DNA from: Deinococcus deserti VCD115
Lineage (GTDB): Bacteria; Deinococcota; Deinococci; Deinococcales; Deinococcaceae
Reading direction: 5' to 3'
Length of the DNA stretch: 64,000 nucleotides
Assembly: GCF_000020685.1 (NCBI RefSeq)
Contig: NC_012529.1
Span: forward strand, 1-64,000
In this document: positions 33,293 through 42,138 of the stretch, in pieces
Layout: each line of letters opens with the position of its first letter
How positions within the stretch are numbered: position 1 is the stretch's first letter
The notes under the pieces: model-generated
Database searches by the model: none
What the model was told of the DNA's origin: nothing
Seen by the model: only the letters and a program-made list of their open reading frames with translations
Made by a program: the position numbers and the translations under genes

Positions 33293-34858
33293 TCAGGGCA
33301 GAGCGATGGGGGAGAGCAGAGTGACCTGCCTGGGCAGGGGAGTAAACTTCTCGCTCGTCACACCGCTAACCTCGATCTGCACGGGACCCTGCGGGAGTCT
33401 CATGAACCCGTAGCGGCCCTGACCGTCGGTCTGGGTCCGGGCAACTTCCTGGCCGCTGTTATCGAGCAGCCGCACAACGCGGCTGCCCAGCGGCCCGATG
33501 GTTACCGTGATCTGTCCGCTCACGGCGCGCAGCTTCGCGGGATTCGGACGGTCCCAGCGCACCGCACGCTCGAAGGGCCCACCGTCGCCGGACAATGCTG
33601 CAGTCAGTTCCGGCAGCACCTGTTCCTTGGTGCGGGTGCCGACGTTTACGTCTTTGTCAGGCGTGCGGTACGAGTACCCGGCCCAGCCGCTGAGCCCCGC
33701 CTGGCGGGTCTTCCAGACCTGGTTGACACTGCTGGCAATGTCGTTCAGATAAATGGCGCTGCCACTGACCTGATGAACATCAGGAGCCACTCTCTGCAGC
33801 GAGGCGGCGAACTGGTTCCACTGGTCAAACCAGAGTGACTGGGCTGGAACGAAGTCACGCTTGTAGTTCATCATGACATTCACGTCCAGGTAGCCTTCCT
33901 TGACCCAGGTCACCCAGTCCTGCAGCACCTCGGTATAGGGCCGGGAGCGCAGCCACTCGGTCTCGTTGGCAGGCCCGGCACCGTACGTGATTGTTGCGGC
34001 ATTCACACTAACGTCAGGCTTGGTGGCCTTGACCGCCAGAGCGGTCTCCCGCACCAGATTGGTGACCTGCTGCATGCGCCACGCACTCCACTGCGGGTCA
34101 CCCGGCAGCGGCATGCCCGTAGCGCCGGTCTCGGCCCGGTAGCGCTCCAGCGCGGTGGGGTTGTATCCCCAGTTGCTGGGGCCACCCACTGGATTGAAGT
34201 CGGTGTAACGCACGCGGTCAAACTGAATGCCGTCTACATCGTAGTTTTTGACTACCGAAACGTACATGTTGCGGATATATTCCGCCGCGTCCGGATGACC
34301 AGGGTCCAGCAGCCAGTCGTTGCCGCCGCGTGTGGTGCCGTCGTTCTTGACCATCAGCCAGAAGTCGCGGCCGGTTTTACCCAGTCCGTGGGCGTTGAAG
34401 GCGTGAGCAGGATCGGTCGGTGGCGTCGTGCTGTTCCAGATGGCAGTGGTGATGATCCAGGCGTGCACCTGAATGCCCTGGGCGTGTGCTTTGGTAATCA
34501 GGTCGGCCAGGGGGTCGAACCCAGCCGGCACAGCTGGATCGTTGGTGCGCGGCATGGCGGCGTTATTGCAGTAGCAGTCTCCCCGGCGGCCGACCTGGGC
34601 GAACAGCACGTTGACGTTCATAGCCCGTGCCGTGGCCACCAGCACATCGATTTCCGCCGGCGTCTTCATGCCTGGACCAAAGGCGTCGACCCACAGGCCA
34701 CGCAATTCCTGCTGACCCCGGCCGCGTGGGCTGTCATGCGGGCCGGGCGTCCTGACGCCCTGGGTGTCCAGGGCATCGAGGTCAGACGACTGAGGAGCGG
34801 TACCACAGGCAGCCAGCAGCAGGGAGGTAGCCAGGACAGCAGTAAGCTTGTGGGTCAT
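33293..34858 (-). CDS. Lipoprotein of the glycosyl hydrolase-like 10 (GHL10/YngK) family
   Basis: This 521-aa exported protein starts with a lipoprotein signal (TSLLLAACGT, lipobox Cys about residue 18). The catalytic-barrel region begins RGLWVDAFGPGMKTPAEID and contains the motif DVDGIQFDRVRYTDF typical of GHL10 proteins. A short C-terminal beta domain follows from about residue 430. Family members are thought to act on cell-wall or related glycans. It lies downstream of two peptide-type permeases and likely works outside the membrane to release sugars for import. Confidence 0.82.
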   Translation of the reverse strand: MTHKLTAVLATSLLLAACGTAPQSSDLDALDTQGVRTPGPHDSPRGRGQQELRGLWVDAFGPGMKTPAEIDVLVATARAMNVNVLFAQVGRRGDCYCNNAAMPRTNDPAVPAGFDPLADLITKAHAQGIQVHAWIITTAIWNSTTPPTDPAHAFNAHGLGKTGRDFWLMVKNDGTTRGGNDWLLDPGHPDAAEYIRNMYVSVVKNYDVDGIQFDRVRYTDFNPVGGPSNWGYNPTALERYRAETGATGMPLPGDPQWSAWRMQQVTNLVRETALAVKATKPDVSVNAATITYGAGPANETEWLRSRPYTEVLQDWVTWVKEGYLDVNVMMNYKRDFVPAQSLWFDQWNQFAASLQRVAPDVHQVSGSAIYLNDIASSVNQVWKTRQAGLSGWAGYSYRTPDKDVNVGTRTKEQVLPELTAALSGDGGPFERAVRWDRPNPAKLRAVSGQITVTIGPLGSRVVRLLDNSGQEVARTQTDGQGRYGFMRLPQGPVQIEVSGVTSEKFTPLPRQVTLLSPIALP

Positions 34859-34924
34859 GGTTGGGCTCCTTTCACGTGATGCAAGAGGGCGAAAGACCAT
34901 GCGGCGGACCGGGGGCGGCAGCTT

Positions 34925-36049
34925 CTAGCGGCTCTGGGTATCGGCGGCGTCGCGCAGGGCGTCACCCATGAAGTTGAAGGCCAGCACGGAAATCACGATC
35001 ATCAGGCCCGGCAGCAGCAGCCAGGGGTAGAGGTTGAGGGTCTCGAAGTTCTGGGCGTCTTTGAGCAGCAGGCCCCAGCTGGTCATGGGTTCCTTGATGC
35101 CCAGGCCCAGGAAGCTCAGCGCACTTTCCCCCAGGATGTAGCCCGGCAAGGCCAGCGTGGCCGTCACGATCAGAAAGCTGCTGAGGTTGGGCATGATGTG
35201 GCGCAGGATCACCCGCAGGTCGCTGGCACCGATGGCCCGCGCCGCCTGCACATAGTCCACGTTGCGGGCGCTGATGACCTGCCCGCGGACCACGCGGGCC
35301 AGTCCGGCCCAGCCAATCAGGGACAGCACCGCCACGATGCCCAGGTACACCCACGTGCTGGGCCATTTCGCCGGGATGATGGTGGACAGGGCCAGCAGGA
35401 TGGGCAGGCGCGGAAACGACAGCAGCACCTCGATGACGCGCTGAATCGCGTTGTCGACCCAGCCGCCGAAAAAGCCGCTGATGCCCCCCAGCACGATGCC
35501 GATGGTGAAGCTGATCAGAATCCCGATCACGCCGACTGTCAGGCTGACCTGCGAGCCCACCAGCATGCGCGACAACAGGTCACGGCCGAACTTGTCGGTA
35601 CCGATCGGAAAGTAGTAGCCATCCTTGACCCCAAACAGGTGCCACTGGCTTTTGAAAACGCCCAGCAGGCTGTACCGGAACTCGGCCGGATCGTCGCCAC
35701 GCACGAACAGCAGGATTGGCAGGGGGCGGCTCTTGTCCTCGGCGAAGGTGGACAGGAACGTGACCGGATCCCGCGTTTTCTTGAAGCCATACACGAACGG
35801 CCGCATCAGCTTGCCCTCGTGCATGACATGCACCGCCTGCGGGCGCTGGTAGGGGTAGGCCTCGTGCTGGGCCGTGATCGAGTACGGCGCCAGGAATCCA
35901 GCCAGCAGCGCGATCAGGTACATGGCCGTCAGCACCCAGAAACTCAGGACCCCGACCCGGTTGCGGCGGAAGCGGCGCAGCGCCAGCGCCAGTGGCGTCT
36001 GCCGCGCACGAACAGTCTGGGCGGCCAGCGGGCCGGTGACCGCCGTCAT
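34925..36049 (-). CDS. DppC/OppC-type ABC permease
   Basis: This 374-aa membrane protein has the N-terminal OppC segment RRFRRNRVGVLSFWVL and the permease motif DYVQAARAIGASDLRVILRH. A long extracytoplasmic insert lies between residues 75 and 160, which is longer than in standard DppC and seen in some murein-peptide or oligopeptide systems. It pairs with the DppB-type gene 43 bases upstream. No ATPase gene is in this cluster, so a shared ATPase elsewhere is needed. Confidence 0.88.
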   Translation of the reverse strand: MTAVTGPLAAQTVRARQTPLALALRRFRRNRVGVLSFWVLTAMYLIALLAGFLAPYSITAQHEAYPYQRPQAVHVMHEGKLMRPFVYGFKKTRDPVTFLSTFAEDKSRPLPILLFVRGDDPAEFRYSLLGVFKSQWHLFGVKDGYYFPIGTDKFGRDLLSRMLVGSQVSLTVGVIGILISFTIGIVLGGISGFFGGWVDNAIQRVIEVLLSFPRLPILLALSTIIPAKWPSTWVYLGIVAVLSLIGWAGLARVVRGQVISARNVDYVQAARAIGASDLRVILRHIMPNLSSFLIVTATLALPGYILGESALSFLGLGIKEPMTSWGLLLKDAQNFETLNLYPWLLLPGLMIVISVLAFNFMGDALRDAADTQSR

Positions 36050-36092
36050 GGATGAACCTCCCGGCGCGGTTGGGCACGTGTCATGGCCGCAT

Positions 36093-37064
36093 TCATTCGT
36101 ACCGGATCCTGGGGTCGGCCCACGCCAGCGCGAGGTCCGCGAGAAGGTTGCCGATCAGCAGCAGCAGGGCGCTGAACAGCAGCAGCGTCATGGCGACGTA
36201 CTGGTCCTTGTTCAGCAGGCTGTCGTAAAGAAACGGCCCGATGGTCGGTAAGTTCAGCACGATGCTGGCAATGATGGTCCCGCTGATCAGGCTGGGCAGG
36301 CTCATACCCGCCAGACTGATCAGCGGATTGATGGCGTTGCGCACCGCGTGGCGCCACAGCACCCGCTGCGGGGTGACGCCCTTGCTGCGCGCCGTGCGGA
36401 TGTAGTCCTGGTTGATGACGTCGAGCATGCTGGCGCGCATCTGACGCATCAGGCCCGCGACTCCTTCCAGGCCAATGGCGATCATGGGAATCCAGAGGTG
36501 GCCCAGCAGGTCGCGGACCCGGGCCCAGGACCAGGGAGCATCGATAAAGTCGGGGCTGAACAGCCCGCCCACGTTCGTGCCGCCGGCGTTCAGCACCAGC
36601 GCAATCAGCAGCAGCGCCACCAGGAAGTCCGGTGTCGCCAGGCTGATGTATCCCAGAAAATTCATGATGGTGGCGCTGGGTCCGTAGCGGTTGATGGCCG
36701 TATAGATGCCCAGCGGCACAGCAATCACCCAGCTGACCACCAGGGTCAGCAGGGCCAGGAACACGGTCCAGCCCAGCCGCTCCCAGATCAGGCTGCTGAC
36801 CGGGCGGCCGTTGACGAACGAATACCCGAAGTCGCCCTCGGTCACGATGCCCCGGATCCAGGTGAGGTACTGCACCCACAGCGGCTGATCCAGACCCAGC
36901 TGCCGGGTGATGCTGGCCACCGTTTCCTTGGTCACGCGCGGATCGTCGAGGTACTGATCGATAAAGCTGCCGGGCTGCAGCTGAATCACGGTGAAGCACA
37001 CCACGCTGATCAGCACCAATGTGGGAATCATGCCCAGAATGCGGCGCAGCGCGTAGGTCAGCAT
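36093..37064 (-). CDS. DppB/OppB-type ABC permease
   Basis: This 323-aa permease opens with the family sequence YALRRILGMIPTLVLIS and carries the EAA-type loop DYIRTARSKGVTPQRVLWRH. About six membrane segments are visible. It lies between the binding-protein gene and the DppC-type gene on the minus strand and forms the permease heterodimer with the latter. Confidence 0.9.
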   Translation of the reverse strand: MLTYALRRILGMIPTLVLISVVCFTVIQLQPGSFIDQYLDDPRVTKETVASITRQLGLDQPLWVQYLTWIRGIVTEGDFGYSFVNGRPVSSLIWERLGWTVFLALLTLVVSWVIAVPLGIYTAINRYGPSATIMNFLGYISLATPDFLVALLLIALVLNAGGTNVGGLFSPDFIDAPWSWARVRDLLGHLWIPMIAIGLEGVAGLMRQMRASMLDVINQDYIRTARSKGVTPQRVLWRHAVRNAINPLISLAGMSLPSLISGTIIASIVLNLPTIGPFLYDSLLNKDQYVAMTLLLFSALLLLIGNLLADLALAWADPRIRYE

Positions 37065-37128
37065 TCTGGCCGCACCCGGTGAGGATAGGAACTTGCTCGG
37101 TTCACGGTCTCTCCTGCCTCAGGAAGGG

Positions 37129-37181
37129 CGCTGGTGGCGCGCTGTCTCGGCAGAAAGCCGGGAACGGGCGCGCCACCAGCG
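37129..37181 (-). other. Stem-loop between the binding-protein and permease genes
   Basis: CGCTGGTGGCGCG (37129-37141) and CGCGCCACCAGCG (37169-37181) form a perfect 13-bp stem. A small inner hairpin (CGGC/GCCG) lies in the loop. It is directly after the binding-protein stop. Such structures often keep receptor mRNA more abundant than that of the permeases downstream. Confidence 0.6.
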
Positions 37182-37187
37182 GGCGGC

Positions 37188-38942
37188 TTACTTCTGGAAG
37201 ATCAGCGGAACCGGGTTGTAGCCAGGGATCACGCCGAGGTTGTACACGTAGTTGCCATATTTGTTGCTGATGGCCCCGATGTTCTCGGGTTTGGCGATGG
37301 GCGTCACCGGCAGGTTCTGCGCAAATATCAGCTGCCAGCGGGTGTACAGCGCTTTGCGCTGGGAAGCGCTGGTGGTGGTGGCCGCGTCGTTGAAGATGTT
37401 GTAGATATCGCGCTCCCACTTAGCCATTCGCGACACGATGGCCGGGTCGCCGTCCTTGGCAGGCTGGGTGCTGCGGTGCCAGTAGTACAGACTGCCCCCA
37501 GGCTGCCAGATCGGGCGGCGCAGTTCGGGATCAGGCTGATCGCCGAAGGCGTGCAGAATCATTTCCCAGTCGCCGCTCTGACCGGTGGACAGCAGCCGGC
37601 TGCTCAGGATGCCCTTGAGGTTGACCTTGACGCCCACCTTGGCGAAGTCGCTCTGCAGGATGGTGGCAATCGGCGGGTAGACGCTGCTGTCAGTGCCGTA
37701 GGTCAGGTCGAACTCCAACGGTCTGCCGTTAGGGAGCAGGCGGATGCCAGCCGCGTTCTTGCGGCTGAGACCTATGGCGTCCAGGGCCTCGTTGACCGCC
37801 GAGAGGTTGAAGCTGCCCAGCTGCTTGGTGGTGTTGGTATAGAAGGCCTTGTTGGCTGGGGCCACGCCGTGTCCGGGCAGGCTCGCCAGGCCGTTATAGA
37901 CGGTTTCGATGATGCGTTCACGGTTGACGGCCCCCTGCATGGCGCGGCGGAAACGCACGTCGCTGAAGACCTTGGCCAGGGCCGGGTCCTTGGCGTCGAA
38001 GTTATAGGCCACGAAGGGAGGACTGCCGAACAGCGCGGTCGAGCGCATCACCTTGAACGGGGCGCCGGCCACTTCCTTCTGCTTGAGGTCCGGGAACTGC
38101 GCGCCGGTGATGTTCAGCTGGTCCAAATTTCCGGCCAGGAACTGGGCCACCTGAGCCTGCGGGTCACGAATCACCAGAAATTCGAGGCGGTCGAGGTACG
38201 GCAGCTTCTTGCCGGCTGCGTCCACCTTCCAGTAGTTGGGGTTGCGGGTCAGGGTGACTTTCTGGCCGGCGGTGTAGGTGGCCAGCTTGAAAGGCCCGGT
38301 GCCCACCACTTCCGTTTCGTTGACATTGGTCGGCCAGGCGCCGTTGATATCTGCCGCCTTGGCGCCGCCTTCCTGGCTGAATTTCAGCAGTTTGTGCCGG
38401 GGCATGATGAAGTAGCGCTGCTGCAGCAGGAAGGCCGGAGCGGCGCGCGGCAGGGTAAAGCGCACGGTGCTGGCATCCACCTTGGCAATTTCGACGTTCT
38501 TGCCGTCGAGCCTGAAGTTCCCGACGTCGCCTGCCCGGGCCTCGGGGTTCATGATGATGTTTTTGTAGGTAAACACCACGTCATCGGCATCGAAGGCCTG
38601 CCCGTCGCTCCATTTCACGCCCTGGCGCAGTTTGAAGGTGTAGGTCCTGCCGTCAGGGCTGATGGTCCAGCTTTCGGCCAGGGCGGGTTCGATCTTGTAG
38701 GTGGCGAGGTTGAACTCCACCAGGCCGTCGAACATCTGCTGCGAGATCAACCCGAGGTTGTTGTCGATGACGCCGTAATAGAACAGGCTCTGGGGGCTGT
38801 CGCCCAGGGTCAGGGTGTAGGAGCCGCCGGTCTTGCCGTTGACGATCCCCAGGGCGTTGTAGCCGCTGACTTTCTTGGGCGCTGCCAGGGCGCCGCCGAG
38901 CAGTGCCAGGGAGAGCAGGGCGAGGGTGCTTCGTTTCAGCAT
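37188..38942 (-). CDS. Family 5 substrate-binding protein (peptide/muropeptide type)
   Basis: This 584-aa protein has a signal peptide (residues 1-20, ending GGALA) and the family 5 fold with VEFNLATYKIEPALAESWTI, DGRTYTFKLRQGVKWSDGQ and NYWKVDAAGKKLPYLDRLEF. Relatives bind di- or oligopeptides, nickel or murein peptides. It is divergent from the GntR gene that opens the anmK-murQ operon and shares an operator region with it, so muropeptide or anhydro-sugar-peptide uptake is the best inference. The start is ATG 38942. The frame beyond it is operator DNA. Confidence 0.86.
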   Translation of the reverse strand: MLKRSTLALLSLALLGGALAAPKKVSGYNALGIVNGKTGGSYTLTLGDSPQSLFYYGVIDNNLGLISQQMFDGLVEFNLATYKIEPALAESWTISPDGRTYTFKLRQGVKWSDGQAFDADDVVFTYKNIIMNPEARAGDVGNFRLDGKNVEIAKVDASTVRFTLPRAAPAFLLQQRYFIMPRHKLLKFSQEGGAKAADINGAWPTNVNETEVVGTGPFKLATYTAGQKVTLTRNPNYWKVDAAGKKLPYLDRLEFLVIRDPQAQVAQFLAGNLDQLNITGAQFPDLKQKEVAGAPFKVMRSTALFGSPPFVAYNFDAKDPALAKVFSDVRFRRAMQGAVNRERIIETVYNGLASLPGHGVAPANKAFYTNTTKQLGSFNLSAVNEALDAIGLSRKNAAGIRLLPNGRPLEFDLTYGTDSSVYPPIATILQSDFAKVGVKVNLKGILSSRLLSTGQSGDWEMILHAFGDQPDPELRRPIWQPGGSLYYWHRSTQPAKDGDPAIVSRMAKWERDIYNIFNDAATTTSASQRKALYTRWQLIFAQNLPVTPIAKPENIGAISNKYGNYVYNLGVIPGYNPVPLIFQK

Positions 38943-39003
38943 GGGAACCTCCGGAACAGGGGGTAGGGACGAGGCAGGTTGTGGCGTTCGTGTCTTTAGC
39001 CTA

Positions 39004-39057
39004 ATACCACTTTGGTGCCACTTGCAACTCTGTGACAAAGTGGTTTGGAAGTGGTAT
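39004..39057. promoter_or_regulatory. Two inverted 20-bp operators between divergent transport and GntR genes
   Basis: The element AAGTGG-N5-AAGTGGTAT appears at 39038-39057 on the plus strand and, reversed, at 39004-39023. All 15 fixed bases match. TATGGT (39055-39060) is the -10 box of gntR, seven bases before its ATG, so the right copy overlaps the promoter. This is a strong candidate for the GntR protein's own binding site, controlling both directions. Confidence 0.8.
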
Positions 39058-39067
39058 GGTCATTTCG

Positions 39068-39838
39068 ATGTCCCTGCACCTGCCGGAATGGGCTCTGCCA
39101 CTGGATGCCGCGAGCGCGACCCCTGTGTATCTTCAGGTCGCTTCGGGCATTGCCCAGCGCATTCGGGACGGCGAACTGGAGCGCGGCAGCGCCCTCCCGT
39201 CCGAACGGGAACTGGCCAGCAGTCTGGGTGTGTCGCGTGTCACTGTGCGCCAGGCCCTCGCCCAGCTGGCCGAGCAGGGCCTGCTGACCCGGCGCCACGG
39301 CAGCGGGACGTTTGTCGCACCGCCGCCTGAAGCGCCAGCGGCCCGTCCCCTTGGACTGCTGACCTCGTTTTCCGATGACGTGCGGTCGCGTGGACACCGG
39401 CCAGGCGCACAGGTGCTGAAATTTGAGCGGGGCCGTCCCACGGCCCAGGAGGCCATGAGCCTGGCCCTCTCGCCGGCCGACACCGTCTTGCGGGTCCGGC
39501 GGCTGCGGACCTCCAGTGGCGAGCCGCTGGCCGTGGAGGAAAGTACCCTGCCCGCCTCACTGGTCGAGCCACTCACCGAACAGGACGTCACCGATGCCAG
39601 CCTGTACGCCCTGCTGGCAGCGCGGAATCTGCAACCCTACCGGGCTATCCGCCATCTAAGGGCGGTCAATGCCCCGGACCAGCTGGCCTCGCTACTGGGC
39701 ATTCTTCCAGGCAGCGCGCTGCTGGCCACCGAGCGGGTCTCCTGGACCCGGGACGGCCGCCCGATCGAATACGCACGGGCGCATTACCGGGGCGACCGCT
39801 ACGACTTCGTGATGGAACTTCAGGGAGATGGCCCGTGA
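39068..39838 (+). CDS. GntR/HutC-family regulator of the murein-recycling genes
   Basis: This 256-aa protein has an N-terminal GntR winged helix ([52 protein letters not shown]) and a C-terminal UTRA effector domain from about residue 90. The UTRA domain is marked by [15 protein letters not shown] and [20 protein letters not shown]. HutC-type members often sense a phosphorylated amino sugar. I use ATG 39068, because TATGGT ends seven bases before it and gives a leaderless mRNA. ATG 39056 lies inside that box. It overlaps anmK by 4 bases. Confidence 0.88.
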   Translation: MSLHLPEWALPLDAASATPVYLQVASGIAQRIRDGELERGSALPSERELASSLGVSRVTVRQALAQLAEQGLLTRRHGSGTFVAPPPEAPAARPLGLLTSFSDDVRSRGHRPGAQVLKFERGRPTAQEAMSLALSPADTVLRVRRLRTSSGEPLAVEESTLPASLVEPLTEQDVTDASLYALLAARNLQPYRAIRHLRAVNAPDQLASLLGILPGSALLATERVSWTRDGRPIEYARAHYRGDRYDFVMELQGDGP

Positions 39839-41010
39839 GTCGCCCGCCCCGCGTCCTGGGACTGATGAGCGGCACCAGTGCCGACGGCATCGACGCAGCG
39901 CTGCTGGAACTGCCCGGCTGGCCCGCCCTCGGGTCAGGCTGCCCGTTTCCCACGTTGACCGGCACGGCACCCCGAGGCCGGGTCGTGGCTCACAACTTCA
40001 CGCCATTCCCGCCGGACCTGCGTCTGGCTGTCCTGCGCGCCATGCGCGGTGAGACCGGCGCCGCCGAGCTGACCAGTCTGCACTGGTGGCTGGGGGAGAC
40101 CCTGGCACACGCGGCACGGCCCCTGGCGGGCGACGCCGACCTGATCGCCAGCCATGGGCAGACGGTCCAGCATCATCCCCGCGCAGACGCCGGGCGGGGA
40201 TGGGCACGCCCGGCCACCCTGCAACTGGGAGAAGCTGCCCTGATTGCAGAGCAGACCAGAAAGCCTGTGGTGGCTGACTTCCGCCCGGCTGATCTGGCGG
40301 CAGGTGGACTGGGCGCTCCACTTGTTCCCTTTGCGGACTGGGCACTGCTGAGTGAACCCGGAGTCAACCGGGCGGTCCACAACCTGGGCGGCATCAGTAA
40401 CCTGACGTATCTTCCCGGCACTGATGCAAGCGCGGTCAGGGCTTTTGATACGGGCCCGGCCAACTGCCTGCTGGATGAGGCGGCCGCGCTCGCAGGGTTG
40501 GATTGCGACTTGGGCGGCGCCCTGGCAGCTGCCGGACAGGTCGATCAGGCCACCGTGCAGCGCTGGTTGAGCCACCCGGAGCTGTCTGCGCCGCCGCCCA
40601 AGGCAACCGGCCGGGAGACCTGGAGCCTGGCCAGACTGGGGATCCCCGACCTCAGCGTTCCTGATCTGGCCGCCACCGCCACCGCGTTTACTGCTCAGAC
40701 CATCGCGGACGCCTACCTGCGGTGGGTGGTGCCGCATGGGCTGGACGAGGTGGCGGTGGCCGGGGGCGGAGCGCGCAATCCGACCCTGATGCGTGAACTC
40801 GCAGGGCGGCTGCCGGTGCCGCTCCGGACCTTCGAGGACCTCGGCTGGTCGGCGCGCGGCTTTACCGATACCACCAGGGAGGCGGCAGCATTTGCATTTC
40901 TGGGCTACGCGCGGGCGCAGGGCTGGCCCAACACCCTGCCTCACACCACCGGCGCCCGGCATGCGGTCTCTGGTGGCAAACTTCTTCTTCCCCCACCTTT
41001 TACGGAGTGA
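39835..41010 (+). CDS. anmK: Anhydro-N-acetylmuramic acid kinase
   Basis: This 391-aa kinase would convert 1,6-anhydro-MurNAc and ATP to MurNAc-6-phosphate, the substrate of MurQ. Signature motifs are [18 protein letters not shown] (residues 9-26), [25 protein letters not shown] and [15 protein letters not shown]. It starts with GTG at 39835, overlapping the gntR stop (GTGA), and ends 5 bases before the murQ ATG. The length fits the family. Confidence 0.95.
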   Translation: MSRPPRVLGLMSGTSADGIDAALLELPGWPALGSGCPFPTLTGTAPRGRVVAHNFTPFPPDLRLAVLRAMRGETGAAELTSLHWWLGETLAHAARPLAGDADLIASHGQTVQHHPRADAGRGWARPATLQLGEAALIAEQTRKPVVADFRPADLAAGGLGAPLVPFADWALLSEPGVNRAVHNLGGISNLTYLPGTDASAVRAFDTGPANCLLDEAAALAGLDCDLGGALAAAGQVDQATVQRWLSHPELSAPPPKATGRETWSLARLGIPDLSVPDLAATATAFTAQTIADAYLRWVVPHGLDEVAVAGGGARNPTLMRELAGRLPVPLRTFEDLGWSARGFTDTTREAAAFAFLGYARAQGWPNTLPHTTGARHAVSGGKLLLPPPFTE

Positions 41011-41015
41011 CCAGC

Positions 41016-41927
41016 ATGAGCACCGAATTCCGCCTGACCGACGACCCACGGCGCACAGAGGGCTTTGATCCCCGGCATACCCATCTGGATCAGCTCTCGC
41101 CGCTGGCCCTGGTCCAGACCTTTGCCGACGACCAGCAGCAGGCGCTCAGTGCGGTGGGCGCCGCAGTGCCCGCGCTGAGTGCCGCGGTCGAGGCGGCCCT
41201 GCCGTTTCTGGAGCGTGGCGGCCGACTGATCTATGCAGGGGCCGGGACCAGTGGCCGGCTGGGCGTGCTGGACGCCACCGAACTGACCCCGACGTTCTCC
41301 TGGCCCCCTGAGCGGGCGGTCGCGCTTATCGCCGGCGGATCCCGCGCCATCCGTGAAGCGGTAGAAGGCGCCGAGGACGATCAGGACACCGGAAAAAGCG
41401 ACGTGCGCGGCGCCCGGGTGGGACCGGACGACGTGATGATCGCCCTGGCGGCCAGCGGCACCACCCCCTACGTGCTGGGCGCAGTCGCCCAGGCCAGGGC
41501 GGATGGAGCCCTCACAGTGGGGCTGTCGAACAATCCGGGCACTCCGCTGCTGACGGCCGTGCAATGCCCGGTGTTGCTGGACACTGGTCCGGAGGTTATC
41601 AGTGGCAGCACCCGTCTGAAGGCGGCAACAGCGCAGAAGATCGCCCTGAATATTCTGTCGAGTGCGTTGATGGTGCGGCTCGGGAAGGTCTACGGCAACC
41701 TGATGGTGGATGTGCGGGCGACCAACACCAAGCTTGAGCTCCGTGCCCTTCGGTTGGTCATGCATGCAACAGGCACTGACGAACACACAGCCCTCACGGC
41801 GCTGAATGCGGCAGCCGGAAGGATCAAAACGGCGATTGTCATGCTGAAGCTGGGCGTCAGTTCACAGGAGGCCGACGAGCGGCTGGCCGCCTCTAAAGGG
41901 CATGCCCGCGCCACCCTTGGAGAGTGA
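41016..41927 (+). CDS. murQ: N-acetylmuramic acid 6-phosphate etherase
   Basis: This 303-aa SIS-domain lyase would remove lactate from MurNAc-6-phosphate to give GlcNAc-6-phosphate. The sugar-phosphate loop and catalytic Glu region read YAGAGTSGRLGVLDATELTP. Further family segments are VMIALAASGTTPYVLGAV and GPEVISGSTRLKAATAQKI. I prefer ATG 41016, with CGGAG eight bases upstream, over GTG 41007, which overlaps the anmK stop. It is the last gene of gntR-anmK-murQ. A NagA/NagB pair to continue the route is not in the window. Confidence 0.94.
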   Translation: MSTEFRLTDDPRRTEGFDPRHTHLDQLSPLALVQTFADDQQQALSAVGAAVPALSAAVEAALPFLERGGRLIYAGAGTSGRLGVLDATELTPTFSWPPERAVALIAGGSRAIREAVEGAEDDQDTGKSDVRGARVGPDDVMIALAASGTTPYVLGAVAQARADGALTVGLSNNPGTPLLTAVQCPVLLDTGPEVISGSTRLKAATAQKIALNILSSALMVRLGKVYGNLMVDVRATNTKLELRALRLVMHATGTDEHTALTALNAAAGRIKTAIVMLKLGVSSQEADERLAASKGHARATLGE

Positions 41928-42051
41928 TCCTGGGGCGCAGCGGTCTGGCCCTGAGCTGCTCTCTGCCCGGGCAATCCCCACGGCCGCTCCCTGCTTACAT
42001 CTGTGTACGGTGAAGCCACCAGGCACCTGAATCTGGTCTGGACTTCACAAT

Positions 42052-42066
42052 TCATACCCATTATGA
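42052..42066. promoter_or_regulatory. PerR/Fur-box-like element upstream of the catalase gene
   Basis: TCATACCCATTATGA has perfect 5-bp inverted arms and matches the Bacillus Per box (TTATAATNATTATAA) at 10 of 14 informative positions. It lies 73 bases before the catalase ATG. With a PerR-type gene just downstream, peroxide control is plausible. Confidence 0.5.
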
Positions 42067-42138
42067 TTCTCGGATCAGCATCACGCAGCACCGTCGGGGT
42101 CTGCTGAGTGCCGTCTCTCCGACTATTCAAGGAGCCTC

